Source of the DNA: an uncultured Pelagibacteraceae bacterium
Lineage (GTDB): Bacteria > Pseudomonadota > Alphaproteobacteria > Pelagibacterales > Pelagibacteraceae
DNA: 64,000 nucleotides
Direction: 5' to 3'
Assembly (NCBI GenBank): GCA_902551755.1
Contig: CACDEB010000004.1
Location: forward strand, 1 to 64,000
Below are positions 40,966 through 52,121 of the stretch, in pieces. Under the pieces are notes generated by a model. That model made no database searches. It had not been told where the DNA came from and saw only the letters and a program-made list of their open reading frames with translations. The position numbers were made by a program, and so were the translations under genes. The stretch's first letter is position 1, and each line of letters begins with the position of its first letter.

Positions 40966-42047
40966 GACTCGCACTGGGCTTTGTGCATCAAAAAATGATC
41001 CAATAAAACACAATGCATCATCGCTTCACCTATTGGGACAGCTCTAATTCCAACACAAGGATCATGTCGACCTCGCACTGATATATTTGTATTTTTCCCA
41101 AATTTATCAATAGTTTTTCTTGAGTTAAGAATTGAAGATGTAGGTTTTACTGCAAAAGATACTTTTATTTGTTGACCACTTGAAATACCACCAAGAATTC
41201 CACCTGCATTGTTAGATTTGAAAACTGTTTTATTCCCTTTTTGTCTTATCTCATCAGAATTCTGTTCACCTGTTAATTGCGCAACATCCATTCCAGTTCC
41301 GATGTTGACACCTTTTACAGCATTGATACTCATCATAGCTGAAGCTAAATCCATATCTAATTTTGAGTAAATAGGCGCACCTAGGCCAGATGGCACTCCG
41401 TTTGCTCTTAATTCTATGACCGCACCACAAGATGAGCCAGACTTTCTAATTGCTAATAAATATTTTTCCCACAATTTTAAAACTTTTTTGTCAGGACAGA
41501 AAAATGGATTTTTTTCTATAAATTTATTGTTCCATGCAGATACATCACAACCCAAAATTCCAAGTTGAATAACCGCACCTTTAACATAATATTTTTTCCC
41601 AATTTTTTTTTCTAAAACTTTTTTTGCAATTGCACCCGCAGCTACTCTAGCTGCAGTCTCTCTCGCTGATTGCCTGCCACCTCCTCTGAAGTCTCTTATT
41701 CCGTATTTTTTAAAATAAGTTAGGTCAGCGTGTCCAGGACGAAATTTATTTTTGATAGTCTCATAGTCTCTTGATTTCATATCCTTATTGTAAATAATCA
41801 TTAATATTGGTGTACCAGTTGTCTCACCATTAAATACTCCTGACAAAATTTCGACTTTATCATCTTCTTTTCTTTGAGTAGTAAATTTAGATTGACCAGG
41901 TTTTCTTTTATTTAGTTCTTTTTGTATGTCTTTTTCAGATATTTTTATTCTCGGAGGACATCCATCAACTACACATCCAATAGCTGGTCCATGAGATTCA
42001 CCCCAAGTAGTGAAACGAAATAACTTTCCAAATGTATTAAATGACAT
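40962..42047 (-). CDS. aroC: Chorismate synthase
   Basis: A 361-residue FMN-dependent enzyme, last step of the shikimate pathway. [20 protein letters not shown] is the N-terminal signature, [24 protein letters not shown] the second, and [20 protein letters not shown] and [18 protein letters not shown] the third and fourth. Monocistronic; divergent from pdxH with 32 bases between. Confidence 0.97.
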   Translation of the reverse strand: MSFNTFGKLFRFTTWGESHGPAIGCVVDGCPPRIKISEKDIQKELNKRKPGQSKFTTQRKEDDKVEILSGVFNGETTGTPILMIIYNKDMKSRDYETIKNKFRPGHADLTYFKKYGIRDFRGGGRQSARETAARVAAGAIAKKVLEKKIGKKYYVKGAVIQLGILGCDVSAWNNKFIEKNPFFCPDKKVLKLWEKYLLAIRKSGSSCGAVIELRANGVPSGLGAPIYSKLDMDLASAMMSINAVKGVNIGTGMDVAQLTGEQNSDEIRQKGNKTVFKSNNAGGILGGISSGQQIKVSFAVKPTSSILNSRKTIDKFGKNTNISVRGRHDPCVGIRAVPIGEAMMHCVLLDHFLMHKAQCES

Positions 42048-42079
42048 TATTCTATTATATAAGTTATTTTGTTAAAATT

Positions 42080-42706
42080 ATGAATGAAAAAAATTCACTT
42101 GGACTAGATATTTGTTTTAAAGATGAAGATAACCCAGTAAATCTCTTCAAAGAATGGTTTAAAAAGGCTGAAACCACTGAACCTAATGATCCAAATGCAT
42201 TATCATTAGCAACAGCTGACAAAAGCGGGAGACCTAAAGTGAGAATGGTTCTCTTAAAAGGCTTTAGTGATAATGGTTTTACTTTTTACACAAACTTCAA
42301 TAGTTCTAAAGGCAAGGATCTTAAAGAAAACCCTAAGGCATCAATGTGTTTTCATTGGAAAAGTCTTTTAAGACAAATAAGGATTTACGGTAATGTTGTT
42401 CAAGTTTCTGACAAAGAAGCTGATGAATATTATAATTCAAGAGCATATGGGAGTAGAATAGGAGCGTGGGCCTCAAATCAAAGTGAAATTTTAGAAAGCA
42501 GAAAATCACTTGATGATGCAATTGAAAAATTTAAAAAAAAGTTTCATGATGAGAAAAAAGTTCCAAGACCACCTAATTGGTCTGGATGGAGATTGGTACC
42601 TGAAGAAATTGAGTTTTGGCGTGATGGAGATAATAGAATTCATGAAAGATTGAAATACGTAAAGAATAATGGAAAAGGCTGGAAAAGATTTTTATTAAAT
42701 CCCTAA
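42080..42706 (+). CDS. pdxH: Pyridoxamine 5'-phosphate oxidase
   Basis: A 208-residue FMN enzyme giving pyridoxal phosphate. NALSLATADKSGRPKVRMVL and FYTNFNSSKGKDLKENPKAS bind FMN and substrate; the C-terminus has WRLVPEEIEFWRDGDNRIHER, the family signature. ATG at 42080 gives the standard N-terminus; an in-frame upstream extension to 42041 would overlap aroC. Its stop interlocks with that of the prenyl synthase. Confidence 0.95.
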   Translation: MNEKNSLGLDICFKDEDNPVNLFKEWFKKAETTEPNDPNALSLATADKSGRPKVRMVLLKGFSDNGFTFYTNFNSSKGKDLKENPKASMCFHWKSLLRQIRIYGNVVQVSDKEADEYYNSRAYGSRIGAWASNQSEILESRKSLDDAIEKFKKKFHDEKKVPRPPNWSGWRLVPEEIEFWRDGDNRIHERLKYVKNNGKGWKRFLLNP

Positions 42707-43716
42707 AAAGATCTTTCAATACTAAAAGATGTCAAATTTTTTAGAATATTTTTTTGCTCAGAACTTTCAAAGACATTTAAAGAGCTAGATGCTAAAGAAA
42801 TAAAATGATCAGCTTTTTTGTAACATTGTTTAATGATGTCATATTTTTTTATGATATCTAATGTGTACTTTAGGTCGTTTTCAGTTCTTTCTCTTTTGGA
42901 AAAAAATTCTTTAAGCATGTCTCTCTCACCACTTTTACATTGCTGATTTAAAATAATTATAGGCAAAGTGATTTTACCCTCATAAAAATCTTTTCCAATT
43001 GTTTTTCCAAATTTTTTCAGATCAGAATTATAATCTAATGTATCATCGGCTATCTGAAAAGTTACTCCAAGATTTTTTCCATAAGAAGATAATGCTTCTT
43101 TTACCTTTTCATCTTTATTACCTAATATCGCTCCAACCTTGCATGCAGCAGAAAATAGCGCTGCAGTTTTGGAGGTGATAATTTTTAAGTAGGTCTCTTC
43201 GACTGTATCAATTTCTGATTTGTGTTGAAGTTGTAAAACTTCACCTTGAGCTATTTTTGCAGAAGTTGCTGATAACAATCTTAAAACCTCCAAGTTTCCA
43301 TCTTCAACCATCATTTCAAAACATCTACTTAAAAGATAATCACCAACTAAGATTGATGCATGATTTCCCCAAATAGAATTTATTGTTTTTTTTCCTCTTC
43401 TGATCTCCCCGTTATCGAGAACATCATCGTGCATTAATGTTGCGGCGTGAATTAATTCTACGCATGCAGCTAAGTTTATATCGCGACCACCTTTTAAGTA
43501 CCCACATAGTTTTGAACTACTTAAAGTCAACATGGCTCTTAATTTTTTTCCACCAGTTTCTAAATTATAACTAGTCATCTTTTCTACTAAAGACACATCA
43601 CTAATAAGTTTATTCTTTATCTTTTCTTCTACTAAAATAATTTTATCATCGACTGAATTTTTTAAATCCAGGTAAGCGTTATTAACTTTATTTTTTAATT
43701 GAATTACTGAACCCAT
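42703..43716 (-). CDS. ispB: Long-chain polyprenyl diphosphate synthase
   Basis: A 337-residue prenyltransferase. GGKKLRAMLTLSSSKLCGY, LMHDDVLDNGEIRRGKKTIN and VTFQIADDTLDYNSD carry both DDxxD motifs. The first motif lacks the two extra residues of IspA, as in trans long-chain synthases making the ubiquinone side chain. Chain length (octa- or decaprenyl) cannot be told. Confidence 0.9.
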   Translation of the reverse strand: MGSVIQLKNKVNNAYLDLKNSVDDKIILVEEKIKNKLISDVSLVEKMTSYNLETGGKKLRAMLTLSSSKLCGYLKGGRDINLAACVELIHAATLMHDDVLDNGEIRRGKKTINSIWGNHASILVGDYLLSRCFEMMVEDGNLEVLRLLSATSAKIAQGEVLQLQHKSEIDTVEETYLKIITSKTAALFSAACKVGAILGNKDEKVKEALSSYGKNLGVTFQIADDTLDYNSDLKKFGKTIGKDFYEGKITLPIIILNQQCKSGERDMLKEFFSKRERTENDLKYTLDIIKKYDIIKQCYKKADHFISLASSSLNVFESSEQKNILKNLTSFSIERSF

Positions 43717-43827
43717 TGCTAAGAAACTAATATAATTGGAGATATTTTATACTTATCAATTGACGCACCTAAAACTTCAACTATTAGTAGACTTTATATT
43801 AATCTAAAAATTCTGTAAGCATACTTC

Positions 43828-44634
43828 ATGTTATCTTTTTTCAAAAAAAAAAAAATTGTTCCCCACATAAGATTAACTGGTGTTATTGGAAACGCTGGAA
43901 GATTTAAACAAGGAATTGATTTTGCTGGCCAAGAGGAATTAATAAAAAAAGCATTTTCTATAAAAAAATCTCTGGCAGTTGCTATATCGATTAATTCTCC
44001 AGGCGGTTCACCAGTCCAATCTCACTTAATATACGACTTCATTAGAGCTCAGGCCAAAAAAAATAAAAAAAAGGTAATTGTTTTCGCAGAAGATGTTGCT
44101 GCTTCAGGAGGTTACTTGATTGCATGTGCTGGAGATGAGATTTATGCTAATTCAAGTTCAATTGTTGGTTCAATTGGTGTTATTTATGCTTCTTTTGGTT
44201 TCAAGGATCTTATTCAAAAGGTAGGTGTAGAAAGAAGAGTTTATACTGCAGGAAAAAACAAAAGTACTTTAGATCCTTTTTTGGATGCGAAAGAAGAAGA
44301 TATAAATAGATTAAAAAATATTCAACTTGATTTGCACAAAGATTTTATAAACGTAGTGGAGACAAGCAGGGGTGCAAAACTTAAAAAAGATAAAGGAATA
44401 GAGTTATTTTCTGGAGAGTTTTGGTCTGGGTCTAAATCAAAAGAACTTGGCTTAATTGACGGTATAGGAAATGCAAATCAAATTTTAAAAGATAAGTTTG
44501 GTGAGGATGTTATTATTAAAAAGTTTGAAAAAAGTAAAGGATGGTTGGCAAAAAGAATTTCATCAGAGAATCAAATCGATAAGATAGCAAATGTAATTGA
44601 AGAAAGATCTATCTGGCAAAGATATGGCCTCTAA
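43828..44634 (+). CDS. S49 family peptidase (SppA/SohB-like)
   Basis: A 268-residue single-domain serine protease. [20 protein letters not shown] forms the oxyanion strand, [20 protein letters not shown] carries the nucleophile serine, and [16 protein letters not shown] has the general-base lysine. No strong signal peptide or membrane helix precedes it, so it may be cytosolic or peripheral. It overlaps glyQ by 11 bases, an odd but conserved-looking partnership. Confidence 0.87.
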   Translation: MLSFFKKKKIVPHIRLTGVIGNAGRFKQGIDFAGQEELIKKAFSIKKSLAVAISINSPGGSPVQSHLIYDFIRAQAKKNKKKVIVFAEDVAASGGYLIACAGDEIYANSSSIVGSIGVIYASFGFKDLIQKVGVERRVYTAGKNKSTLDPFLDAKEEDINRLKNIQLDLHKDFINVVETSRGAKLKKDKGIELFSGEFWSGSKSKELGLIDGIGNANQILKDKFGEDVIIKKFEKSKGWLAKRISSENQIDKIANVIEERSIWQRYGL

Positions 44635-45499
44635 AAAAAAAAACTCAAAAATACAAACATTCCAGGATACAATTTTAAATCTGCAGAAATTTTGGTCAAA
44701 AAATGGTTGTGTAATTTTACAACCATATGACATAGAAGTTGGTGCTGGCACATTTCATCCCGCAACCACCTTAAGATCTTTAGGACCCAAACCATGGAGA
44801 TCTGCTTATGTGCAACCTTCGAGAAGACCAACTGATGGAAGGTATGGAGAAAATCCAAATAGACTTCAACATTATTATCAGTTCCAAGTGATTATAAAAC
44901 CGTCTCCAAAAAATATTAAAAAATTATATCTAAGCAGTCTTAATGCCATTGGAATAAAACATAATGATCATGATATTAGATTTGTTGAAGATGATTGGGA
45001 AAGTCCTACATTGGGTGCAGCCGGACTGGGTTGGGAAGTTTGGTGCGATGGAATGGAAATTACTCAATTTACTTATTTTCAAAAAATGGCCGGGATGGAT
45101 TGTAAACCTATTTCTGTGGAGCTTACTTATGGTTTAGAAAGATTATGTATGTTTACCCAAAAGAAAAAAAATGTATTTGACTTGGTATGGAACGATGAAG
45201 GTATTCTTTATAAAGATGTTTTTTTACAAGCTGAAAAAGAATTTTCATCTTACAATTTTGATTTTGCAAACGTTGGGAACTTGTTTAAATTTTTTGATAT
45301 GTTAGAACAAGAAACCAAATCTTTGCTAGAAAAAAAACTCTCACTTCCTGCCTATGATCAATGTTTAAAAGCAAGTCATGTTTTTAATATTTTAGATGCA
45401 AGAGGAGCAATTAGCGTAGCGCAAAGAGCAGAATTTATTGCAAGAATTAGAGATTTGACCAAAGGTGTGGGTCAAGTGTGGATAGATAGCCAAAAATAA
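44624..45499 (+). CDS. glyQ: Glycyl-tRNA synthetase alpha subunit
   Basis: A 291-residue class II synthetase catalytic chain. [40 protein letters not shown] and [17 protein letters not shown] are diagnostic of the heterotetrameric bacterial GlyRS. The ATG at 44624 gives [15 protein letters not shown]; an upstream in-frame ATG at 44597 is less likely. One base separates it from glyS. Confidence 0.97.
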   Translation: MASKKKNSKIQTFQDTILNLQKFWSKNGCVILQPYDIEVGAGTFHPATTLRSLGPKPWRSAYVQPSRRPTDGRYGENPNRLQHYYQFQVIIKPSPKNIKKLYLSSLNAIGIKHNDHDIRFVEDDWESPTLGAAGLGWEVWCDGMEITQFTYFQKMAGMDCKPISVELTYGLERLCMFTQKKKNVFDLVWNDEGILYKDVFLQAEKEFSSYNFDFANVGNLFKFFDMLEQETKSLLEKKLSLPAYDQCLKASHVFNILDARGAISVAQRAEFIARIRDLTKGVGQVWIDSQK

Positions 45500-45500
45500 A

Positions 45501-47570
45501 ATGTCTGAATTTTTTTTAGAATTATTTAGTGAGGAAATTCCTGCAACTTTACAGAAAACAGCTAGAGAAAATTTCAAAAAAAATTTTTTAGATTTTTTGA
45601 AAAAAGAGGAAATTAAATTTAAAGATAGTATTTCTGTTCTATCAACTCCAAATAGATTGATTGTTTACTGTGAAAACATTTCTCAAAAGATTATAAAAGC
45701 AGAGGCCGAAATAAGAGGTCCTAGTATAAATGCGCCTGAACAAGCGTTAAATGGTTTTATAAAATCTAATAATATAACTAAAGAAGAAACCTTTATAAGA
45801 AAAACAGATAAAGGAGAGTTTTATTTTTTTAAAAAACCCGCTCAAACAGTTGAGACAAAATCTATTTTGCAAAAAAATTTACCAAAAATTCTTGATGAAA
45901 TCTCTTGGAAAAAATCAATGAGATGGGGTGATCATGATTTGTACTGGGGTAGACCATTAAAATCCATCCTTGCTTGTTTTGATAATAAAGTTTTAGAATT
46001 TAACTATCATCATTTAAATTCGTCCAATTTTACCTATCTGGACAAAGACTTTGAGGAAAAAACAAGTAAATTTTTAAGTTTTAAAACTTACAAGGAATTT
46101 TTCAAAAGCAAAGGTATTATATTGGATCATAATAAAAGAGAGGAATTTATTGAAAATCAATTATTAAAAAAAATTAAATTAGATAGGTTAAAGTTAACCC
46201 CAAACAAAAAATTACTAAATGAAGTAACAAATATTGTTGAAAAACCCAATATAATTAAATGTAAGTTTGACAAAAAATTTTTAAAAATTCCTAAAGAAAT
46301 ATTAGTCACAACTATGGAAGTTCATCAAAAGTATTTCCCAACCTTTGACAATAAAGAAAATTTAACGAATGTTTTTTTTGTGGTTGCAGACAATAACGAC
46401 CCAAAAGGTTTAATTAAATTAGGAAATGAGCGAGTAGTCGAAGCCCGTTTAAATGATGCTCAATTTTTCTGGGATAAAAATAAATCAAAAAATTTAGTTA
46501 AAGGAATATCAGATCTAAAAAAAATAAATTATTTTGAAGGATTAGGAACTTACTTTGATAAAACCCAAAGATTAAGAAAGCTCGGGTCGCTTATATCTGA
46601 TGAACTTTTAATTAGTAAAGAAAAAGTTGAAGTGGCATCATCCATTTGCAAAGTAGACTTAGTGTCTGATTTAGTTGGAGAATTCCCAGAACTTCAAGGT
46701 GTAATGGGTGGCCACTTTGCTAAAGCTCAAGGTTTCGATAATGAAATCTGTTTGGCCATTAGTGAACATTACTTACCAATAGGCCCGGAGACAAAGACAC
46801 CAAAAAAACCTTACTCAGTCACTTTAGCTTTAAGTGATAAAATAGATACCTTAGTTGGTTTTTTTACAATAAATTTAAAACCATCTAGTTCAAAGGATCC
46901 GTTCGCATTAAGAAGGTCAGCAATTGGTCTTATAAGATTAATAATAGAAAATAAATTAGAGATTAAATTAAAAGATTTAATAAATTATTCTTGTGTTTTG
47001 TTTGCTGAACAAGATTTAGATTTTGATATTAAGACTGTCCAACAAGATCTGTTTAATTTTTTTTCTGAAAGGCTTAAATTCTATATGAAAGAAAAAAAAG
47101 TTAGATCGGATATTGTAGAATGCTCAATAAATAGTTATAGTGCAGATCAAATTTATAAAATTTATAACAAGGCATTTATTTTAAATAAATTAATCGATAA
47201 AAATATTGGTCAAGATGTAATTTTTTCTTACAAAAGAGCATCCAATATCCTATCAAACGAAATATCAAAAAATAAGATTGAATTAGAAAATTCGACCGAT
47301 CCAGGATTATTCAAAAATGATTTTGAGAAGAAATTATACAAAAAGATACAAGAAATAAGAAAATATTTTACAAGCCTAGGTAGTCGTGAAGACTGTAAAA
47401 AAACTTTAGAGATTTTAGCTGATGCAAAAACTGATGTTTCTAACTTCTTTGATAATGTAATAGTTAATGATGAAGATGAAGCAGTCAAAAAAAATCGTTT
47501 GGAACTTATGCAATTGTTATGTAAAACGTTCAATAATTATTTAAATTTTTCTGATATTGAAAGTGCATAA
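45501..47570 (+). CDS. glyS: Glycyl-tRNA synthetase beta subunit
   Basis: A 689-residue tRNA-binding partner of GlyQ. FFLELFSEEIPATLQ is the N-terminal signature; SWKKSMRWGDHDLYWGRPLK, VTTMEVHQKYFPTFD, NERVVEARLNDAQFFWD and EFPELQGVMGGHFAKAQG follow, and SSKDPFALRRSAIGLIRL begins the C-terminal half. The stop TAA shares one base with the ppdK ATG. Confidence 0.96.
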   Translation: MSEFFLELFSEEIPATLQKTARENFKKNFLDFLKKEEIKFKDSISVLSTPNRLIVYCENISQKIIKAEAEIRGPSINAPEQALNGFIKSNNITKEETFIRKTDKGEFYFFKKPAQTVETKSILQKNLPKILDEISWKKSMRWGDHDLYWGRPLKSILACFDNKVLEFNYHHLNSSNFTYLDKDFEEKTSKFLSFKTYKEFFKSKGIILDHNKREEFIENQLLKKIKLDRLKLTPNKKLLNEVTNIVEKPNIIKCKFDKKFLKIPKEILVTTMEVHQKYFPTFDNKENLTNVFFVVADNNDPKGLIKLGNERVVEARLNDAQFFWDKNKSKNLVKGISDLKKINYFEGLGTYFDKTQRLRKLGSLISDELLISKEKVEVASSICKVDLVSDLVGEFPELQGVMGGHFAKAQGFDNEICLAISEHYLPIGPETKTPKKPYSVTLALSDKIDTLVGFFTINLKPSSSKDPFALRRSAIGLIRLIIENKLEIKLKDLINYSCVLFAEQDLDFDIKTVQQDLFNFFSERLKFYMKEKKVRSDIVECSINSYSADQIYKIYNKAFILNKLIDKNIGQDVIFSYKRASNILSNEISKNKIELENSTDPGLFKNDFEKKLYKKIQEIRKYFTSLGSREDCKKTLEILADAKTDVSNFFDNVIVNDEDEAVKKNRLELMQLLCKTFNNYLNFSDIESA

Positions 47571-50230
47571 TGAGCAATTTAGTTTTTAGTTTTAAATCAA
47601 AAAAAATAAAAAATATAAAGAACCCAAAGTTCATTTTAGGTGGAAAGGGAGCAAATCTTGCTCAAATGGGGAAACTTGGTTTACCCGTTCCTCCTGGATT
47701 TACAATATCAACAGGGGTTTGTGAATTATTTTATAAAAACAATAAAAAACTTAATTCAAAACTTATTAAATCTATTAAGCAAGAATTAAAACAAATTGAA
47801 AAAGAATGTGGAAAAAAATTTGGTGATTTAGATAATCCATTACTGGTATCAGTAAGATCAGGCGCAAGAGTTTCAATGCCTGGGATGATGGATACAATTT
47901 TAAATTTAGGTTTAAATGATGAAACTGTCAAAGCTCTTGCAAAAAAAACATCCAATATAAGGTTTGCAAAAGATAGTTATAGGAGATTCATTCAAATGTA
48001 TTCTAATGTGGTGCTTGGAGTAGAAAGTTATAATTTTGAGGAATTAATTGAAAATTATAAATTAACTAAGGGCGTTTTGTTAGATACTGATCTAGATGAA
48101 AATGATTGGGATGGTCTTATTGATGACTTTAAAAAGGTTGTTAAAGAAAAGACTAAAAAACAATTCCCTCAAGATGTTTATGAACAATTGTTTGGAGCTA
48201 TTTCAGCAGTTTTTTTGTCATGGGAAAGTAACCGTGCAAAAGTTTATAGAAAATTAAATCAAATACCTTCCGCATGGGGAACAGCTGTAAACGTTCAATC
48301 AATGGTTTTTGGAAACATGGGTAATGATTGTGCAACAGGCGTTGTTTTTACTAGGAACCCATCAAATGGAAAAAATGAAATTTATGGAGAATATCTCATT
48401 AATGCTCAAGGGGAGGATGTTGTAGCTGGTACAAGAACACCAAACTATATAACAAAAAAAGCAAATAAAGACTCAAACTCAAAAGGTAAATCAATGGAAG
48501 AGGCCATGCCAAAAGTTTATACCCAACTTAAAAAAATTCTCAAACTTTTAGAAAGACATTATAAAGATATGCAAGATGTAGAATTCACAGTCGAAAATTC
48601 AAAATTGTGGATGCTTCAAACCAGATCTGGAAAAAGAACTGCAAAATCAGCTGTAAAAATAGCCGTAGACATGGTTAAAGAAAAATTAATAACAAAAAAA
48701 GAGGCAGTCTTAAGAGTGGACCCCAACACTTTAGACACACTTCTTCATCCGACATTAGACGAAACAAGCAAGGTCAAAACTATTGCCAAAGGTTTACCCG
48801 CGTCTCCAGGTGCAACAAGTGGAAAGGTTGTTTTTTCATCTGATGAAGCTGAAAGATTAAATGGGATGATGCAAGACACAATACTTGTAAGAGTTGAAAC
48901 CTCACCTGAGGATATTCATGGTATGCATGCTGCAAAAGGTATTTTAACTGCTCGTGGAGGAATGACTAGTCATGCTGCTGTTGTTGCAAGAGGTATGGGA
49001 AGACCATGCGTTTCAGGTTCAAGTGAAATAGATATCAATTATGAGCAAAAAATATTTAGAACTTCCTCAAACGTAGAGGTAAGAGAAGGAGATGTAATTA
49101 CAATTGACGGATCTACAGGTAGGGTAATCTTAGATAAAGTTCCAACTTTAAAGCCAGAGATCTCAGGTGATTTTTCAAAATTAATGAGTTGGGCTGATAG
49201 TTACAGAAAATTAAAAGTAAGAACAAATTCTGAGACCCCTCTTGATACAAAAACGGCAAGAGAATTTGGAGCTGAGGGCATTGGTCTTTGTAGGACTGAG
49301 CATATGTTTTTTGACGAGGATAGAATTTTATCTGTTAGAGAAATGATTTTGTCAAAAACTATTGAGGACAGAAATAAGGCTTTAGCAAAATTATTACCTC
49401 ATCAAAAAAATGACTTTATACAAATTTTTGAAATAATGAGTGGTCTTCCAGTAACAGTTAGATTACTTGATCCACCTTTACATGAATTTTTACCCAAAAA
49501 TGATAAAGAAATTGGCGACCTAAGTTCAGTAACAGGTTTAAACGCTAATGAAATAAAATCAAGAACAGAGGAATTGCATGAACATAATCCAATGCTCGGA
49601 CACAGAGGATGTAGATTGGGTATTTCTTTTCCGGAAATTTACGAAATGCAATGCAGAGCAATTTTTGAAGCTTTAGTTGAATGTAAAAAGAAGAAACTCA
49701 AATCTACAATGCCAGAAATTATGATACCTCTCGTATCAACTGAGGCTGAAATCAAAATAATGAAAGATCTAGTAATTAGAGTTGCTAAAAAAGTTCAAGA
49801 TGAAAATAATACTAAGATAAGTTTCTTGGTAGGAACCATGATTGAACTGCCAAGAGCAGCAATTAAAGCAAAAGATATTGCAAAACATGCTGAATTCTTT
49901 AGTTTTGGAACTAACGACTTAACTCAAACAACTTTTGGTATAAGCAGAGATGACAGTGGAAAATTTTTAAATGATTATATTGAAAATAAGATATTTGACA
50001 TTGATCCCTTTGTTTCTATAGACGAAGGTGTAGGAGATTTAATCGAAATAGCTACGTTAAAAGGTAGAAAACAAAATAAAAAAATTAAACTTGGAATTTG
50101 TGGAGAACATGGCGGAGATCCAAAAAGTATAAATTTTTGTTCAAAAACTGGATTGAATTACGTCTCTTGTTCACCTTACAGAGTTCCTGTTGCACGTCTA
50201 GCAGCTGCTCAAGCTGAAATTAAAAAATAA
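47570..50230 (+). CDS. ppdK: Pyruvate, phosphate dikinase
   Basis: An 886-residue enzyme that interconverts pyruvate and phosphoenolpyruvate using ATP/PPi. LGGKGANLAQMGKLGLPVPP begins the ATP-grasp domain, TARGGMTSHAAVVARGMGRP carries the phosphorylated histidine, and LGICGEHGGDPKS has the catalytic cysteine of the barrel. Being reversible, it can serve for gluconeogenesis or replace pyruvate kinase. The glyQ-glyS-ppdK order is common in alphaproteobacteria. Confidence 0.97.
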   Translation: MSNLVFSFKSKKIKNIKNPKFILGGKGANLAQMGKLGLPVPPGFTISTGVCELFYKNNKKLNSKLIKSIKQELKQIEKECGKKFGDLDNPLLVSVRSGARVSMPGMMDTILNLGLNDETVKALAKKTSNIRFAKDSYRRFIQMYSNVVLGVESYNFEELIENYKLTKGVLLDTDLDENDWDGLIDDFKKVVKEKTKKQFPQDVYEQLFGAISAVFLSWESNRAKVYRKLNQIPSAWGTAVNVQSMVFGNMGNDCATGVVFTRNPSNGKNEIYGEYLINAQGEDVVAGTRTPNYITKKANKDSNSKGKSMEEAMPKVYTQLKKILKLLERHYKDMQDVEFTVENSKLWMLQTRSGKRTAKSAVKIAVDMVKEKLITKKEAVLRVDPNTLDTLLHPTLDETSKVKTIAKGLPASPGATSGKVVFSSDEAERLNGMMQDTILVRVETSPEDIHGMHAAKGILTARGGMTSHAAVVARGMGRPCVSGSSEIDINYEQKIFRTSSNVEVREGDVITIDGSTGRVILDKVPTLKPEISGDFSKLMSWADSYRKLKVRTNSETPLDTKTAREFGAEGIGLCRTEHMFFDEDRILSVREMILSKTIEDRNKALAKLLPHQKNDFIQIFEIMSGLPVTVRLLDPPLHEFLPKNDKEIGDLSSVTGLNANEIKSRTEELHEHNPMLGHRGCRLGISFPEIYEMQCRAIFEALVECKKKKLKSTMPEIMIPLVSTEAEIKIMKDLVIRVAKKVQDENNTKISFLVGTMIELPRAAIKAKDIAKHAEFFSFGTNDLTQTTFGISRDDSGKFLNDYIENKIFDIDPFVSIDEGVGDLIEIATLKGRKQNKKIKLGICGEHGGDPKSINFCSKTGLNYVSCSPYRVPVARLAAAQAEIKK

Positions 50231-50236
50231 AAAAGT

Positions 50237-51070
50237 TTAAACTTCCAGTTTGAAATCCATAGCTGGAGCGCTATGTGTAATACTACCAACTGAAATTCGA
50301 TCAACACCTGTTTTTGAAACCGATTTAACATTTTTAAGAGTAATATTTCCAGATGCCTCAGTTACATAATATTTTTTTGCAAGTTTTACACCCTCTTTAA
50401 GACTCTTAATATTCATATTATCAAAAAGCACTGTATTGAATTTAAATCCCAAAATTGATTTTAGTTGCTTTAAATTATCGACCTCAACTGTTATTTTTCG
50501 TCCTTTTTTATTTTTAATTGCCTTTTGAACTAAAGATTTTAAATTTAAACTTGCGATATGATTATCTTTTATTAAATATTCATCACTTAAATTAAATCTA
50601 TGGTTAGTACCCCCACCCAATTTGACAGCATACTTTTGTAGTACTCTTAAGTTTGGAATTGTTTTACGAGTACAGCAAATCTTACTTTTGCCTTTAGCAT
50701 TTTTAACAAATTTATTAGTGTAACTAGCTATACCCGATATGTGAGAAAGAAAATTGAGTGCCACCCTTTCACAAATCAAAATATTTTTTGAATCACCTTT
50801 GACCATAGCAATAATTTGGCCCTTTTTAACTTGAGAACCATCCTTTTTTTTAATATGAAATTGGATCTTGTTATCTAAGATTTTGAATGTCCTTTTGGCA
50901 AATTCTATTCCACCAATTATTCCATTTTGATTTGCGATTATTTTAAATTTTTTGATACTACTTTTCTTTATAAGATTTGATGTGATATCTCCATTGGGAT
51001 ATAAATCCTCGTTTAATGCTAGCTTGACAGAATTATTTATGAAACTTTTACTTAAAATTATTTTGGACAC
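50237..51070 (-). CDS. nadC: Nicotinate-nucleotide pyrophosphorylase (carboxylating)
   Basis: A 277-residue enzyme that turns quinolinate into nicotinate mononucleotide. EDLYPNGDITSNLI opens the chain, and LNFLSHISGIASYT, CTRKTIPNLRVLQKYAVKLG, GGTNHRFNLSDEYLIKDNH and VTEASGNITLKNVKS are signature blocks with quinolinate-binding Arg, Lys and His. It follows nadA by 5 bases and completes the de novo NAD branch with it. Confidence 0.95.
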   Translation of the reverse strand: MSKIILSKSFINNSVKLALNEDLYPNGDITSNLIKKSSIKKFKIIANQNGIIGGIEFAKRTFKILDNKIQFHIKKKDGSQVKKGQIIAMVKGDSKNILICERVALNFLSHISGIASYTNKFVKNAKGKSKICCTRKTIPNLRVLQKYAVKLGGGTNHRFNLSDEYLIKDNHIASLNLKSLVQKAIKNKKGRKITVEVDNLKQLKSILGFKFNTVLFDNMNIKSLKEGVKLAKKYYVTEASGNITLKNVKSVSKTGVDRISVGSITHSAPAMDFKLEV

Positions 51071-51075
51071 AGATA

Positions 51076-52065
51076 CTATCTGCCTATTTCAGCCATTCTC
51101 TCAACAGACTTTCTAGCTTTTTCGATTATTTCATCTGACATTAAAATTTCATTTGTCTCATTTTTTAAACAATCTAAAATTTTAGGAAGTGTGATTCTTT
51201 TCATGTGAGGACATAAGTTGCATGGTCTTATGAACTTTACATTTGGATTATCTACTTGAACATTGTCGCTCATAGAACACTCTGTTACCATCATGACTTT
51301 TTCTGGTTGATTGTCTTTTACATATTTTATCATACCACTTGTTGATCCCGTAAAATCACTTGCATTTATAACCTCTGGTGGACACTCAGGATGAGCAATA
51401 ACTTTTATTCCAGGGTTATTTTTTCTTATTTCATTTATCTCTGCATCATTAAACTTTTCATGTACTTCACAAGTTCCTTTCCATGAGATAATTTCAACAT
51501 CTGTCTGTGAAGCCACGTATTTAGCCAGATAATCATCTGGTAAGAAAATTACTTTTTTTACACCTAATGAATTTACAATTTTAACCGCATTTGCTGAAGT
51601 ACAACAAACATCAGTCTCTGCCTTTACGTCGGCTGAAGTATTTACGTATGAAACAACTGGGACACCTGGATTTTGTTTTTTTAGCTCTTTTACATCTTCA
51701 CCTGTTATTGATGATGATAAAGAACAACCTGCCATCATATCTGGCAACAATACTTTTTTATTAGGGCTCATAAGTTTTGCAGTTTCGGCCATAAAATGTA
51801 CCCCACACATAACAATAATGTCAGCTCTGGTTTTTGCAGCTTCAACAGCTAAAGCGAGAGAGTCTGCGGAAAAATCTGATATCCCGTGATATATTTCTGG
51901 TGTCTGATAATTGTGAGCAAGAATGACAGCGTTTTTCTTTTTTTTAAGTTTGTTTATTTCATAAATATAAGGAGCGTGTATGGACCATTCAATTTCAGGA
52001 ATAGTCTTGGATATTTTCTGATAAATTGGCTGAGTTGCTTTTTTTATTTCAGGAGTAAATTCCAT
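51076..52065 (-). CDS. nadA: Quinolinate synthase A
   Basis: A 329-residue iron-sulfur enzyme that joins iminoaspartate and dihydroxyacetone phosphate. VILAHNYQTPEIYHGISDFS is the first repeat signature, VMCGVHFMAETAKLMSP holds the first cluster cysteine, a second is in TDVCCTSANAVKIV or nearby, and FIRPCNLCPHMKRITLPKIL has the third. No nadB (aspartate oxidase) lies beside it; iminoaspartate must come from a gene elsewhere. Confidence 0.96.
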   Translation of the reverse strand: MEFTPEIKKATQPIYQKISKTIPEIEWSIHAPYIYEINKLKKKKNAVILAHNYQTPEIYHGISDFSADSLALAVEAAKTRADIIVMCGVHFMAETAKLMSPNKKVLLPDMMAGCSLSSSITGEDVKELKKQNPGVPVVSYVNTSADVKAETDVCCTSANAVKIVNSLGVKKVIFLPDDYLAKYVASQTDVEIISWKGTCEVHEKFNDAEINEIRKNNPGIKVIAHPECPPEVINASDFTGSTSGMIKYVKDNQPEKVMMVTECSMSDNVQVDNPNVKFIRPCNLCPHMKRITLPKILDCLKNETNEILMSDEIIEKARKSVERMAEIGR

Positions 52066-52082
52066 AGATTAAATGTATCAAC

Positions 52083-52111
52083 TTGAAAGATAATTGTCAT
52101 TCAATTAATGT
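52083..52111 (+). promoter_or_regulatory. Candidate promoter for tRNA-Leu
   Basis: TTGAAA at 52083-52088, 17-base spacer, TAATGT at 52106-52111, placing the start of transcription only a few bases before the tRNA at 52122. The spacing is ideal and the tRNA needs its own promoter here. Confidence 0.4.
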
Positions 52112-52121
52112 GACGCATAAG